A DNA stretch of 64,000 bases from positions 159,490 to 223,489 of the forward strand of contig NZ_JACMYH010000005.1 in NCBI RefSeq assembly GCF_014235765.1. The letters are read 5' to 3'. This document shows positions 43,456 to 52,273 of this stretch, in pieces. The stretch is from Pseudomonas baltica. GTDB taxonomy: Bacteria > Pseudomonadota > Gammaproteobacteria > Pseudomonadales > Pseudomonadaceae. The first letter of the stretch is position 1. Each line of letters begins with the position of its first letter. The notes under the pieces are model-generated. The model did no database searches and was not told the DNA's origin. It saw nothing but the letters and a program-made list of their open reading frames with translations. A program made the translations under genes and the position numbers.

Positions 43456-43863
43456 TCAAGCGGCAGTCGGACGCACCAGGGCCAGCAAGTTCTTGCTGGC
43501 TCGGTAGCGCTGCAGGCGCTGGGTCAGCTCGGCAGGCAGAGTGGTTGCATCCTCGAAGCCGGCGCTCAGGTAGAAACCACGCAACGGCGGTTCGCAAAAC
43601 AACCATACCGGCCCGCCCAGCGTAGCCTGGGCGGTGCTGAGCAAGCGTCGGCCCAAGCCCTTGTTGCGCTGATCGACAGCCACGTGCAGGCCAGTCAACC
43701 AGTGCCCGCCGGCCACCGGCAGGAAGTTCGAACCTGCAACGATTCCGTCGCTCCGTGCTACCCACCAGCGGGCGTTGCCCACGCTGCGCATCCGACTGTT
43801 CTGCGACTTGTAGAACTTGTCCAGCAGCGGTCGCGCACAGGTCGGTAGTTCGATGAATTCCAC
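43456..43863 (-). CDS. GNAT-family N-acetyltransferase
   Basis: The 135-residue product has the acetyl-CoA binding block GLHVAVDQRNKGLGRRLLSTAQ, of which VDQRNKGLGRRLL is the Q/RxxGxG/A motif A, and LRGFYLSAGFEDATTL near the C-terminus. GTG 43863 was chosen because it gives the expected N-terminus (MEFIELPTCARP) with GGA upstream; no ATG lies nearby in frame. It is convergent with the YihY gene and divergent from the DUF998 gene. The substrate is unknown. Confidence 0.78.
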   Translation of the reverse strand: MEFIELPTCARPLLDKFYKSQNSRMRSVGNARWWVARSDGIVAGSNFLPVAGGHWLTGLHVAVDQRNKGLGRRLLSTAQATLGGPVWLFCEPPLRGFYLSAGFEDATTLPAELTQRLQRYRASKNLLALVRPTAA

Positions 43864-43981
43864 GTAAATGTGTCCTGTTATTGCCAAAGCGCCAGGTTTG
43901 CCCAATGGCGGGAGAAATTGCTTCGTGACCGCACCGGCGCTGTAGTAAGGTCCGGGCCTCTTTTTATGACGGAGATGCGCT

Positions 43982-44617
43982 GTGCAGCAGCCGATTCGCA
44001 AATTACTCTATCTGGCTGGCCTGATCAGCCCGCTATGGCTGGCCGCCAGCCTCATCGTGACCGGCAGCTTGTACGCTGGGTACAGCCACATCGATCAGGC
44101 GATGGGTCTGTTGGGCGCCATCGATGCACCCACCCACGCCCTCTGGGCCTGGCTCGGTCATTACCCGCTGGGCCTGTTGTCGATAGCGTTCGGTATTGGC
44201 CTGTACGCGGGCCATGCTCATCTGCATCTTGCGCGGCTGAGCGCCTCGCTGATCATCGTGCACGGTGTGGCGAGCCTGGCCGCTGGGTATTTCACCTGCG
44301 ACGCCGGCTGTTCCCTGCAATACCCTTCGACACAGCAGAACCTGCATACCATCGCCAGCGTGATCATGTCGGCAAGCCTGTTGCTCGCCAGTGCGCTGTG
44401 GATTGTCGTGGCACGCCGCGAGGGCCGCAAGGGCTTGGTCTGGTTGTCCCTGATCTGTAGCCTGTTTGCGCTGGGGTGCCTGCCGTGGATGGCAGCAGCG
44501 ATGGACGTTGGCCGTGGCTTCGGCCTGTTCCAGCGGGTCAACTACTTCGCTTCACTGGTGTGGGTCGCCGGGCTGGCGTGGGCATTGCTCAAGGCCGAGC
44601 GCAACGAATACGCCTGA
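43982..44617 (+). CDS. DUF998-family membrane protein
   Basis: The 211-residue product has six predicted transmembrane helices, beginning LLYLAGLISPLWLAASLIVT, and contains HIDQAMGLLGAIDAPTHALW and SLQYPSTQQNLHTIAS in the loops. This is the DUF998 pattern. GTG 43982 has GGAG seven bases upstream and no ATG competes. It is followed, on the other strand, by two DUF202 genes. The function is unknown. Confidence 0.75.
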   Translation: MQQPIRKLLYLAGLISPLWLAASLIVTGSLYAGYSHIDQAMGLLGAIDAPTHALWAWLGHYPLGLLSIAFGIGLYAGHAHLHLARLSASLIIVHGVASLAAGYFTCDAGCSLQYPSTQQNLHTIASVIMSASLLLASALWIVVARREGRKGLVWLSLICSLFALGCLPWMAAAMDVGRGFGLFQRVNYFASLVWVAGLAWALLKAERNEYA

Positions 44618-44621
44618 AGCG

Positions 44622-44951
44622 TCAGGTCATCAAGGTGATCCAGATCGCCGCGCCGCCGATCACGGTCACCATGCTGCCCAGGCCAAGCACGCCCGTCACG
44701 TCAGCCGGGAAGCGAGCGCGGCTGATCCCTTCCACCCTGCAGCGGTATCGGCGCCGTTGGCTCAGCCAGATCAGCAGCGCTCCCAGCAAAGTGAATGCGA
44801 TCAGGCCGCCGGCGAAGCGCCCGTGGTAGGGCATCCAGCGCAGAAAGAACAGACTCGCCACCAGCATCGCCAGCAGGGTCCGCCCCCACGCCAGCAACGT
44901 CCGTTCAGGCTGCAGGCCTTCGTCCTGATGTCCCGCTTGCAGCAGGCTCAT
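44622..44951 (-). CDS. DUF202-family membrane protein
   Basis: The 109-residue product has the DUF202 opening LQPERTLLAWGRTLLAML, followed by three transmembrane helices (for example GGLIAFTLLGALLIWLS). It overlaps the upstream DUF202 gene by four bases (ATGA). It is probably a small inner-membrane protein, perhaps a partner of the upstream paralogue. The function is unknown. Confidence 0.8.
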   Translation of the reverse strand: MSLLQAGHQDEGLQPERTLLAWGRTLLAMLVASLFFLRWMPYHGRFAGGLIAFTLLGALLIWLSQRRRYRCRVEGISRARFPADVTGVLGLGSMVTVIGGAAIWITLMT

Positions 44952-45349
44952 CGCAATACGACGAAGGCTATCAGCGCTGCCGTGACCAACGCACCGCCGA
45001 TGGACAGCAGCGGCACCAGCAACGGAATGGGCAAAGGCTGCTTGTGACGCATCGCTCGCTCCACGTTCAGCCAGCGCAGGCTCGCACTGGCACTGAGCAG
45101 CATGCCCAGCAGCAGCAGGATGACCGCCAGGCTCTTGCGAAACTCGGGTGCGAACACGTCTGCGGTGAATGCTTCGACAGCGATGCCGCCAGCCATCAAG
45201 GCCAGGGCTGTACGAATCCAGGCGAGAAACGTGCGTTCGTTGGCCAACGTGAAACGTGGGTCGGGCTCGCTGCCGCCCGTGAGCAGCTTCAGCTGTCGCG
45301 CGCTGCGTTGGCCATGAGTGGGGGGGATCCCGGGGTCAGGTCTCGCCAT
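44948..45349 (-). CDS. YidH-like DUF202-family membrane protein
   Basis: The 133-residue product has the YidH signature DPRFTLANERTFLAWIRTAL, with the R-T-x-L-A-W core, and then three helices (ALALMAGGIAVEAF, SLAVILLLLGMLLSASASL, VPLLSIGGALVTAALIAFV). The start ATG 45349 has a poor binding site; ATG 45391 is an alternative. It is encoded just upstream of a shorter DUF202 gene and overlaps it, as for YidH-YidG pairs. Confidence 0.82.
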   Translation of the reverse strand: MARPDPGIPPTHGQRSARQLKLLTGGSEPDPRFTLANERTFLAWIRTALALMAGGIAVEAFTADVFAPEFRKSLAVILLLLGMLLSASASLRWLNVERAMRHKQPLPIPLLVPLLSIGGALVTAALIAFVVLR

Positions 45350-45436
45350 GTGGGTGCCAGGCAGGGTGTGGAGGTAGGGCGATGCTACCATCGCCAGCCG
45401 TCTTGCCGGCCACTTTCCGCGTAGCAGGCCCAGGCC

Positions 45437-46627
45437 TCAGTCGCGGTCGGTGTTCACGGGCAGGTGGAAGCTGAACTGCGTACCATCTTCATCGCTCGAC
45501 GCGACTTCCAGTCGACCGGCGTGGGCCAGGGCGATCTGATAGGCAATGTACAAACCCAGTCCAAGGCCTCCGCGGGGGCTGCGCACACTGGGCCGGGCAA
45601 AGGGTTTGAACAACTGCGAGCGCACGTTTTCAGCGATCGCCGGCCCCTGGTTATGCACCGACAGGGTGAATGCCTGATTGGACAGTCGGCCGCACACGCG
45701 CACCTCGCTGTCCGGAGCACCGTGGATGATCGCGTTGGACACCAGGTTGGAAAGCAGTTGGCCAATACGCTCCTTGTCGCACAGCACGCCTTGCAGATCA
45801 TCGACATCCATCGTGATGACCCGGTCGGGGTGAATGCGCTGCAGCTCGGAGACCACGTGCTCCAGGCTCCGCGTCAGGTCGGCGTCGGGCTGCAGGTCCA
45901 CCACGATGCCGGCACCGAGTCGTCCACGGGCAAAATCCAGCACATCTTCGATCAGCTGCGAGGCGCGACGTGCACTGGTCTGGATATGCTTGACGATACC
46001 CAGGCTGCGCTCATCGGTGACGCGTCGCTGCAACAGCTCCGAGCCGGCGTTGATGGCAAACAGCGGATTGCGCAAGTCATGGCCGAGCACCGCAATGAAC
46101 TGATCACGCAGATCGGCCATTTCACGCTCTTCCAGCAACGCGGTAGCCGTGCGCTGGTGCTGTTCTTCATTCTCCATCTGCAGCGACAGCAAACGCGAGA
46201 ACGATTCCATCATGGGTTCGATGGTGCTGCCTTTGAGGCAGGTAGGCCGTGGATCGAGCGCACAGATGGTGCCGAAAAAGCTGCCATCGGCGCGGAATAT
46301 AGGCGTCGATATATAGCTTTCGAACTTGTAGATGCGCGGAGCGTGATGGTTGCAGTACACCTCGTCTTCGCTGACCTTGTCGATAATGACGGTCTGCTGA
46401 CTGACGCGTATCTCGTGACACAGGGTAGTGGTCACGTCCAGTTCGTCGCCGACACCCAAGCCAAAGCCGATGCTGTCGAGCACCGCGCACGTGGTCCACG
46501 AATCTTCGGTAACTCTGGCTACCGCTGCAAAACGCATCCCGGTGGTTTCGCAGATGACCTGCAGGATTGCCGGGACCGCGTCGATACGCGCGAGGGTGGC
46601 TATGTCGGCTGCTGCAGTCGTGCCCAT
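45437..46627 (-). CDS. GAF-domain sensor histidine kinase
   Basis: The 396-residue soluble kinase has an N-terminal GAF domain (residues about 15-160: ICETTGMRFAAVARVTEDSW, SYISTPIFRADGSFFGTICALD), a short coiled linker, then HisKA (FIAVLGHDLRNPLFAINAGS) and HATPase (LVSNAIIHGA, GGLGLGLYIAYQIA). There are no membrane helices and no receiver domain. The N box lacks the usual second asparagine (SNAIIHG). ATG 46627 has a modest GTGGA upstream; ATG 46651 is possible. No response regulator is encoded next to it, so its partner is unknown. Confidence 0.85.
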   Translation of the reverse strand: MGTTAAADIATLARIDAVPAILQVICETTGMRFAAVARVTEDSWTTCAVLDSIGFGLGVGDELDVTTTLCHEIRVSQQTVIIDKVSEDEVYCNHHAPRIYKFESYISTPIFRADGSFFGTICALDPRPTCLKGSTIEPMMESFSRLLSLQMENEEQHQRTATALLEEREMADLRDQFIAVLGHDLRNPLFAINAGSELLQRRVTDERSLGIVKHIQTSARRASQLIEDVLDFARGRLGAGIVVDLQPDADLTRSLEHVVSELQRIHPDRVITMDVDDLQGVLCDKERIGQLLSNLVSNAIIHGAPDSEVRVCGRLSNQAFTLSVHNQGPAIAENVRSQLFKPFARPSVRSPRGGLGLGLYIAYQIALAHAGRLEVASSDEDGTQFSFHLPVNTDRD

Positions 46628-46745
46628 GGAGTGTCCACTGTGGTTGCGCATGCCGGAACCATTGGCTGGTCGTGTCCGGACGGTGCACCGATTCTAGCGA
46701 TGCCGCTCGAGCCTGTAAAAAAATCTTGAGTCCGCACGGCTTATA

Positions 46746-48878
46746 TCAGTTGTAATCACGTGCCTGCGGTACCTCACGAACCCTGCGCGAGGCGCTCTGC
46801 TGCTTGAGCAATGGCTCCAGCGCCAGGTGATCCAGAGCGGTGCTCAAATGATCGCCTTGTACCTCTGCGCATCCTTCTTGCTGCAGGCAGAGTAGCCGTT
46901 GCGCGGTATCGACACCGGCGCCGATCACACGAACACCCATGGCTTTGCCCAGGTCGATCATGCCGCGCACCATGGCGCGGTCATTCGGGTTGTCGCTCAT
47001 GCCGGCCACGAAACGTCGTTCGATCTTCAACCCATCGAAGGGATACAGACGCAGGTATCCCAGGGAGCAGTAGCCACTGCCGAACTCATCGAGAATCAGC
47101 CCGGTACCCAGTTCCTTCAGTGCGGTCAGTGCACCTACGGCACCGTCGGCACAGCCCAGCATGGCCTGCTCGGCAACCTGCACCTGCAGACGGCTGGCAG
47201 GCAAGCGGGCTTCTGCCAGCGCGTCCCGAACATCGCGAGAAACATCGCCGCGGCTGAAATGCGCCGGTGCCAGGCTCAGCGACACGGCAATCGACTGTGG
47301 CCAATGGCGCGCTGCCTTGCAGGCCTCGCCCAACATCCAGCGGCCGATCGCTACGATCAAGTCGCTGCGCTCGGCCAAAGGCAGGAAAACGTCCGAGGTG
47401 AGCAAGCCTTCGACCGGGTGCTGCCAGCGCAGCAGTGCCTCGACGGCGACCACTCGGTCGGCCTCGGCGCTATACCTGGGCTGAAACTGCAGCAGCAGTT
47501 GTTCATGGCGTATGGCTGATGCCAGATCGTTTTCCAGTTGCCTGAGCTGGTTCTGCCGATCCAGGGCGGGCGCAAAATGCTGCCAGCTTCCGACGCCCCG
47601 AGCCTTGGCCTGACGCAAGGCAACGTCCGCGCAGCGAATCCACTCGTTGGCATCGCCACGTGCGGGCTGGTCATGGACCACACCGATGTTCACACCCACC
47701 TGTAGCTGTTTGATGCCATGCACGATCGGACGCTGGATGTTGTTGATCAGGCGCTGGCAGAAATGCTCGATCTCGATCATCTCGTCGATGCTGGCCAGTA
47801 CCAGCATGAACTGTCCGGCGTGCAGCCGTGTCACCAGATCATTGCTGCGCGTGCTGTCGCGCAGGCGGCTGGCAACCGTGCGCAGAACACATTCGCGCGC
47901 GAGCTGGTCCAGGGCCTCTTGCAGTTCGTCGAATCCTTCCAGATCCAGCAACAGCAAGGTCAATGGCAACGGACGCAGGCGGTCGGCCAGGGTCTGGTCG
48001 AGGAACCGTGTCAGGGCATGCTCATCCCCCAGGCCTGTCACGGCATCGTGGGTCGAGCGGTGGGCCAACTGAGCCTGGGCGCTGACCTGGTCAGTGATGT
48101 CGACCAGCGTGCCGCGATAACCGACCACGCGCGATTCAAGCACGATGGGCCGCGCGGCGATGCGGCTGTGGCGCATCTGCCCGGCGCTGTCGCGGTAGCT
48201 GCAACGCAACTGACCAGCCCCTGCTGCCGTGGTGGTGTTTCCCAACTGTTGCAGCCATTGGCCCGGAGGGAGGGTATCGCACTGCAGCAGCAGTTCAATG
48301 GGCTGGCCCAGCCAGGCATCATCAGCAAACCCGGTGGAGTCGGTGAATTCCGAGGACAGATAACTGACCCGCAGGAACTCGTCGGTCTCCCATATCCAGT
48401 CCGAACTGGCGCTGGTCAGGTCACGCAGGCGCTCTTCGCTCGATTGCAGGGCCCGATGCTCGTTCTGCAACCGCGCATGGTCCTGGTCGATGTCGCGCAA
48501 GCTGCGCAACGTCCTCAGCAACAGCACGCCGGAGACGCCCAATACGACCAGTAGCAGTACGGCAATCGTCGGCAGCGACATGCTCCAGAGCGGTTCGCCA
48601 CCCGGTGGTGGCGTCTGCACGGGGAGTCCCGCGCCGGCATCTTCGAGGGAGATCAGCGGCCGGCCACTGTTATCAGCCAGATCGCGTTCGCCGCTCACGC
48701 TGTCCGCAGCGACCGTTTCTGCCGATGGGTTGCCGGCGCGATCCACCGAGCCGGGAACGCCGAGCACGGCGCCGCCGGCAATCACCACGCTGGCAAGGAT
48801 GGGCAGCACGAACGCCAGCACCAGAAGCCGTGCGCGGCGTGAATAGCGGGAAGGGTTGGCGGCATCAACAACATTCAT
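46746..48878 (-). CDS. PAS-GGDEF-EAL protein with degenerate catalytic sites
   Basis: The 710-residue protein has two transmembrane helices (VLAFVLPILASVVIAGGAVL; TIAVLLLVVLGVSGVLLL), a PAS domain, a GGDEF domain and an EAL domain. The GGDEF motif reads HAGQF, so it cannot make cyclic di-GMP. In the EAL domain the EAL triad is kept (VAVEALLRW), but the later metal ligands are changed: VSLS for VNLS, LQVQVAEQ for LELEITES, LDEFGSG for DDFGTG, KIERRF for KIDRSF, and GAGVDT for AEGVET. Hydrolysis is therefore unlikely too. It may act as a signal-transducing scaffold. The start has AAGGA nine bases upstream. A periplasmic segment of about 90 residues between the helices could sense a signal. Confidence 0.87.
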   Translation of the reverse strand: MNVVDAANPSRYSRRARLLVLAFVLPILASVVIAGGAVLGVPGSVDRAGNPSAETVAADSVSGERDLADNSGRPLISLEDAGAGLPVQTPPPGGEPLWSMSLPTIAVLLLVVLGVSGVLLLRTLRSLRDIDQDHARLQNEHRALQSSEERLRDLTSASSDWIWETDEFLRVSYLSSEFTDSTGFADDAWLGQPIELLLQCDTLPPGQWLQQLGNTTTAAGAGQLRCSYRDSAGQMRHSRIAARPIVLESRVVGYRGTLVDITDQVSAQAQLAHRSTHDAVTGLGDEHALTRFLDQTLADRLRPLPLTLLLLDLEGFDELQEALDQLARECVLRTVASRLRDSTRSNDLVTRLHAGQFMLVLASIDEMIEIEHFCQRLINNIQRPIVHGIKQLQVGVNIGVVHDQPARGDANEWIRCADVALRQAKARGVGSWQHFAPALDRQNQLRQLENDLASAIRHEQLLLQFQPRYSAEADRVVAVEALLRWQHPVEGLLTSDVFLPLAERSDLIVAIGRWMLGEACKAARHWPQSIAVSLSLAPAHFSRGDVSRDVRDALAEARLPASRLQVQVAEQAMLGCADGAVGALTALKELGTGLILDEFGSGYCSLGYLRLYPFDGLKIERRFVAGMSDNPNDRAMVRGMIDLGKAMGVRVIGAGVDTAQRLLCLQQEGCAEVQGDHLSTALDHLALEPLLKQQSASRRVREVPQARDYN

Positions 48879-49064
48879 GAGCAGCGGTCCTTGCGAACAG
48901 ACGTTTCTTGAGCTCATCTGGACGGTTGCGGCCGCGACATGGTTCCCGATGGGCGACCAAGCGCCGGATGCAGGCACTGTCCCGGCGCTCCGGGCCGAGC
49001 ACGGGCTTCTCACGCCAGGCCGAAAGCGTATGCTGTAACACGCATCTTCCAGCCAGAGGGCTGC

Positions 49065-50144
49065 ATGAATATTCCACTGCTTTTCGGAGTGCTTGCGCTT
49101 ATGACGTCGTTTTCACCTAACGCCGAAGAACTGCCAACCTCGTTGCGCGAGGACGGCCAGTATCGCAATCAGGTGGTCCTGCCCAAGGACGGCTTCATGA
49201 AGAAGCTGCGCATCGGCATCAAGTACCTGCTGTTGAGCAAGCCGCCAGGCACCCGTCCGCAGGCCGCATTGCCGGTCGAACGCCTGTCTCGCCAGCAACT
49301 GCTGGCGGCGCCGGACCACAGCCTGTGGCGGTTGGGGCACTCGACCGTGCTGCTGAAGATGAATGGCCAGTTCCTGGTGACCGACCCGGTCTTTTCCGAG
49401 CGCGCCTCGCCTGTGCAGTGGGCAGGCCCATTGCGCTTCCATCAGCCACCGATCAGCATCGCCGACCTGCCGCCGATCAAGGCCGTCATCCTCTCCCACG
49501 ACCACTACGACCATCTGGACGAGCAGGCGATCAAGGCGCTGGCAGACAAGACCGAATACTTCCTGACCACCCTGGGCGTGGGCGACCGCCTGCTCGACTG
49601 GGGCGTGCCCGCCAGCAAGGTGCGTCAGCTGGACTGGTGGCAGGAAACCGAAGTGGGCGGGTTGCGTCTGGTGGCGACCCCATCGCAGCATTTCTCCGGG
49701 CGCAGCCTGTTCGACAGCAACAGCACGCTATGGGCATCGTGGGTGATCATCGACAAGGACTTCCGGCTGTTCTTCAGCGGCGATACCGGTTACTTCCCGG
49801 GCTTCAAGCAGATCGGCGAACGGTTCGGGCCCTTCGACCTTACCCTGATGGAAACCGGTGCCTACAACGTCGCCTGGCCGAACGTGCACATGCAGCCCGA
49901 AGAATCCCTGCAGGCGCACCTGGACCTGCGCGGCAAGACGCTGCTGCCGATCCACAATGGGACCTTCGACCTTTCCATACACGATTGGCACGAACCTTTC
50001 GATCGCATCAGCGCACTTGCGCAGGCCAAGAGCGTGCCGTTGAGCACGCCGCGCATGGGGGAGCGGGTCGACATGCGCAATCCCCAGGCCGGTGTGCACT
50101 GGTGGGAGCAGGTCGATTCACCGGCCCCCGTGGCTACACCGTGA
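49065..50144 (+). CDS. Metallo-beta-lactamase-fold hydrolase
   Basis: The 359-residue product has an N-terminal signal-like segment, the family's metal motif AVILSHDHYDHLD near residue 145 (HxHxDH), a second histidine in ATPSQHFSGR, an aspartate in LFFSGDTGYFPGF and a last histidine in LLPIHNGTFDLS. The layout is that of NAPE-PLD/UlaG-like hydrolases, which act on phosphodiesters or lactones. The signal sequence suggests a periplasmic enzyme. ATG 49065 has AGAGGG upstream. It is divergent from the PAS-GGDEF-EAL gene. The substrate is unknown. Confidence 0.82.
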   Translation: MNIPLLFGVLALMTSFSPNAEELPTSLREDGQYRNQVVLPKDGFMKKLRIGIKYLLLSKPPGTRPQAALPVERLSRQQLLAAPDHSLWRLGHSTVLLKMNGQFLVTDPVFSERASPVQWAGPLRFHQPPISIADLPPIKAVILSHDHYDHLDEQAIKALADKTEYFLTTLGVGDRLLDWGVPASKVRQLDWWQETEVGGLRLVATPSQHFSGRSLFDSNSTLWASWVIIDKDFRLFFSGDTGYFPGFKQIGERFGPFDLTLMETGAYNVAWPNVHMQPEESLQAHLDLRGKTLLPIHNGTFDLSIHDWHEPFDRISALAQAKSVPLSTPRMGERVDMRNPQAGVHWWEQVDSPAPVATP

Positions 50145-50156
50145 TTCAGCCCGGGC

Positions 50157-51068
50157 TCAGGCGTCGGCGTTGGGTTCCTTGCGCGCCTTGCCCTGCCCAT
50201 CGTCCTTGGGCGGCAGGCTACTTTCGCTTCTGATCTGGGCATGGCTGATCAAGGCGAAAATGAAGCTGCCGCCAATGATGTTGCCGGCCAGCGTCGGTGC
50301 GGCAAAGTCGAGCCAGAAGGCTTTCCAGTCCAGCTCGCCGGCCCATACCAGGTAGGAAACCTCCGCCGAACCCACGACGATGTGGGTGAAATCGCCCAAT
50401 GCCATCAGGTAGGTAACCAGGATGATGATCCACATCTTGGCGCTTTCCTGCGAAGGAATCATCCAGACCATGGTGGCGATCATCCAGCCCGAAATGATGC
50501 CTTTGGAAAACATCTGCGACAGGTCGTTTTCCATCACCTTGCGGCCGATGTCGAGAAAGGCGACATCGGTCTTGGCATCGAAGATCGGTAAATGAAGCAT
50601 GACGTAGGACACCAGCAAGGTCCCCGCCAGGTTACCCGCCAGGACCACGCCCCATAGTTTGAACAGCCGGCCGAAGTTGCTCAGGCTCGGCTTGCTCATG
50701 ATCGGCAATACGGCCGTCAGGGTGTTTTCGGTGAACAGTTGCTGGCGCGCCAGGATCACTGCAAGAAAACCGGCCGAGTAGCCCAGGCTGGCAATGACCT
50801 TGCTGGTTTCGCCATCGGGCAGGCGTGAATTGAACAGACCCATGGCCATCAGCGACAGGCCCATGGTCAGTCCGGCGGCCAGGGCCGACCACCACAGGGC
50901 GGCTACCGTACGTTCGAGTTCGTGGTCGCCCTGTATACGAATGGTTTCATGCAGCACCGCCGCACGGGGCGGTTGATTCTCATGGACCTCGGCTTTTTCG
51001 TCGGCCGACAGGCCAGGGGTCTTGCCGTCTTCTTCAGAGGCATCAAGGCTGGGTTCGTGCTTTTCCAT
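50157..51068 (-). CDS. Formate/nitrite transporter-family channel
   Basis: The 303-residue inner-membrane protein has six transmembrane helices and FNT-family blocks, for example GLSLMAMGLF, FAVILARQQLFTENTLTAVLP (core LARQQLFTENTLTAVLP) and ALGDFTHIVVGSAEVSYLVWAG (core DFTHIVVGSAEV). The threonine and asparagine of the FTENT motif belong to the pore. An acidic cytosolic extension of about 65 residues precedes helix 1. The likely substrates are small monovalent acids such as formate or nitrite; the real one is not known. The start has AGGA upstream. Confidence 0.85.
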   Translation of the reverse strand: MEKHEPSLDASEEDGKTPGLSADEKAEVHENQPPRAAVLHETIRIQGDHELERTVAALWWSALAAGLTMGLSLMAMGLFNSRLPDGETSKVIASLGYSAGFLAVILARQQLFTENTLTAVLPIMSKPSLSNFGRLFKLWGVVLAGNLAGTLLVSYVMLHLPIFDAKTDVAFLDIGRKVMENDLSQMFSKGIISGWMIATMVWMIPSQESAKMWIIILVTYLMALGDFTHIVVGSAEVSYLVWAGELDWKAFWLDFAAPTLAGNIIGGSFIFALISHAQIRSESSLPPKDDGQGKARKEPNADA

Positions 51069-51172
51069 GGAGGTTCCTGCGAATGCGCTGGCGCGCGTGC
51101 CCGGTGCACGGCTGCCACAGCACAGACCTTCAGGGCGCTGAATAAGTTGCGTCACCCCACGCTTTGCGTCCA

Positions 51173-52054
51173 CTACAGACCGAACACCTCACGCAGCGCC
51201 TCGGCGTAGGCCTGGCTACCCAACGTCATGCTGTTGTTGTGCGTGCCACCTGGTACCAGCAGCAAGCGTTTGGGTTGGGCAGCGGCATCGAACAGTTCCC
51301 GGCTGAAACGCGGCGGTACATAGCGGTCGTCCAGGCCATGAACGATAAGCACCGGAATCCCGATGTCACCGATCTTGTCGATGGAGTCGAATTTCTCCGA
51401 CATGATCCAGCGCACGGGCAGCGACGTATTGGCCACGGCCGCTGCGGCAGCGGCCAGATCGGTGAAGGTGGACTCCACGATCAGCCCGGCCGCCTTGGGC
51501 TCGTCACCCTCGGCCAGATGCTCGGCCAGATCCACGGCGATCGCACCGCCCAGCGAATGACCATAGATGAATCGGCGCTCGGCGTTGGGCTGAAACTGCA
51601 CCAGCCGTGCCCAGGCAGCCTGGGCGTCCTGGTACACGGTGCGCTCCGACGGCAACTCGCCGGGGCTTTCGCCGAAACCGCGGTAGTCGATGGCCAGCAC
51701 CGAGAAGCCCAGCTCGCGCAGCTGACTGATGCGCCGCACTTGTGCCGTCAGGTTCCAGCGGGTGCCATGCAGATACAGCACCGCCGGCGCATCGGCGCGC
51801 GGCGCCGGCCACCACCAGGCGTGCAGGTACTGGGTGCTGCTCAAGGCTTTCTCGACCGGAATCTGCAGCTCGGTCACCCCGGACGGCAGTCCCGAGTACC
51901 AGCTCGCCGTGCCTGGTTCGATGTTGAACAGCAATTGCCGCTCCTTATAGGCCAGTTGCGAGCAGCCATACGGCAAGCCGACACCTATCGCCAGAGCTAG
52001 CAACAGAAAGGGAAGCCAGCGCCGACGACGGGGCGCGGTGGTAGGTGTTGCCAT
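51173..52054 (-). CDS. Membrane-anchored alpha/beta hydrolase
   Basis: The 293-residue product has an N-terminal transmembrane helix (WLPFLLLALAIGVGLPYGC) and an alpha/beta-hydrolase domain. The nucleophile lies in YGHSLGGAIAVD, the acid in HGLDDRYVPP and the histidine in VPGGTHNNSM. The PAVLYLHGTRWNL block gives the oxyanion hole. This matches the BEM46/YfhR-like hydrolases. It might be an esterase on the periplasmic side. It is divergent from the hydroxyacid dehydrogenase gene across about 220 bp. Confidence 0.85.
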   Translation of the reverse strand: MATPTTAPRRRRWLPFLLLALAIGVGLPYGCSQLAYKERQLLFNIEPGTASWYSGLPSGVTELQIPVEKALSSTQYLHAWWWPAPRADAPAVLYLHGTRWNLTAQVRRISQLRELGFSVLAIDYRGFGESPGELPSERTVYQDAQAAWARLVQFQPNAERRFIYGHSLGGAIAVDLAEHLAEGDEPKAAGLIVESTFTDLAAAAAAVANTSLPVRWIMSEKFDSIDKIGDIGIPVLIVHGLDDRYVPPRFSRELFDAAAQPKRLLLVPGGTHNNSMTLGSQAYAEALREVFGL

Positions 52055-52273
52055 GCATGCACACTCCAGACGGGTCTCTTCACTGGACCGGAACGCACTG
52101 CAGGCTGTTCATTGCAAATTGATTTCAAGCGGTGTCAAGTACCGTTCGGGGCGGTTGTCCGGTGCGCATTGCGCATGCTCTATTGCCATCGCCGAGCCGA
52201 TATTCTACTGTCCGCCGACTACCGATGTTTGCGCTACCATTGCGGGCAGCGTTTCGACACAAGAGGGCGACAC

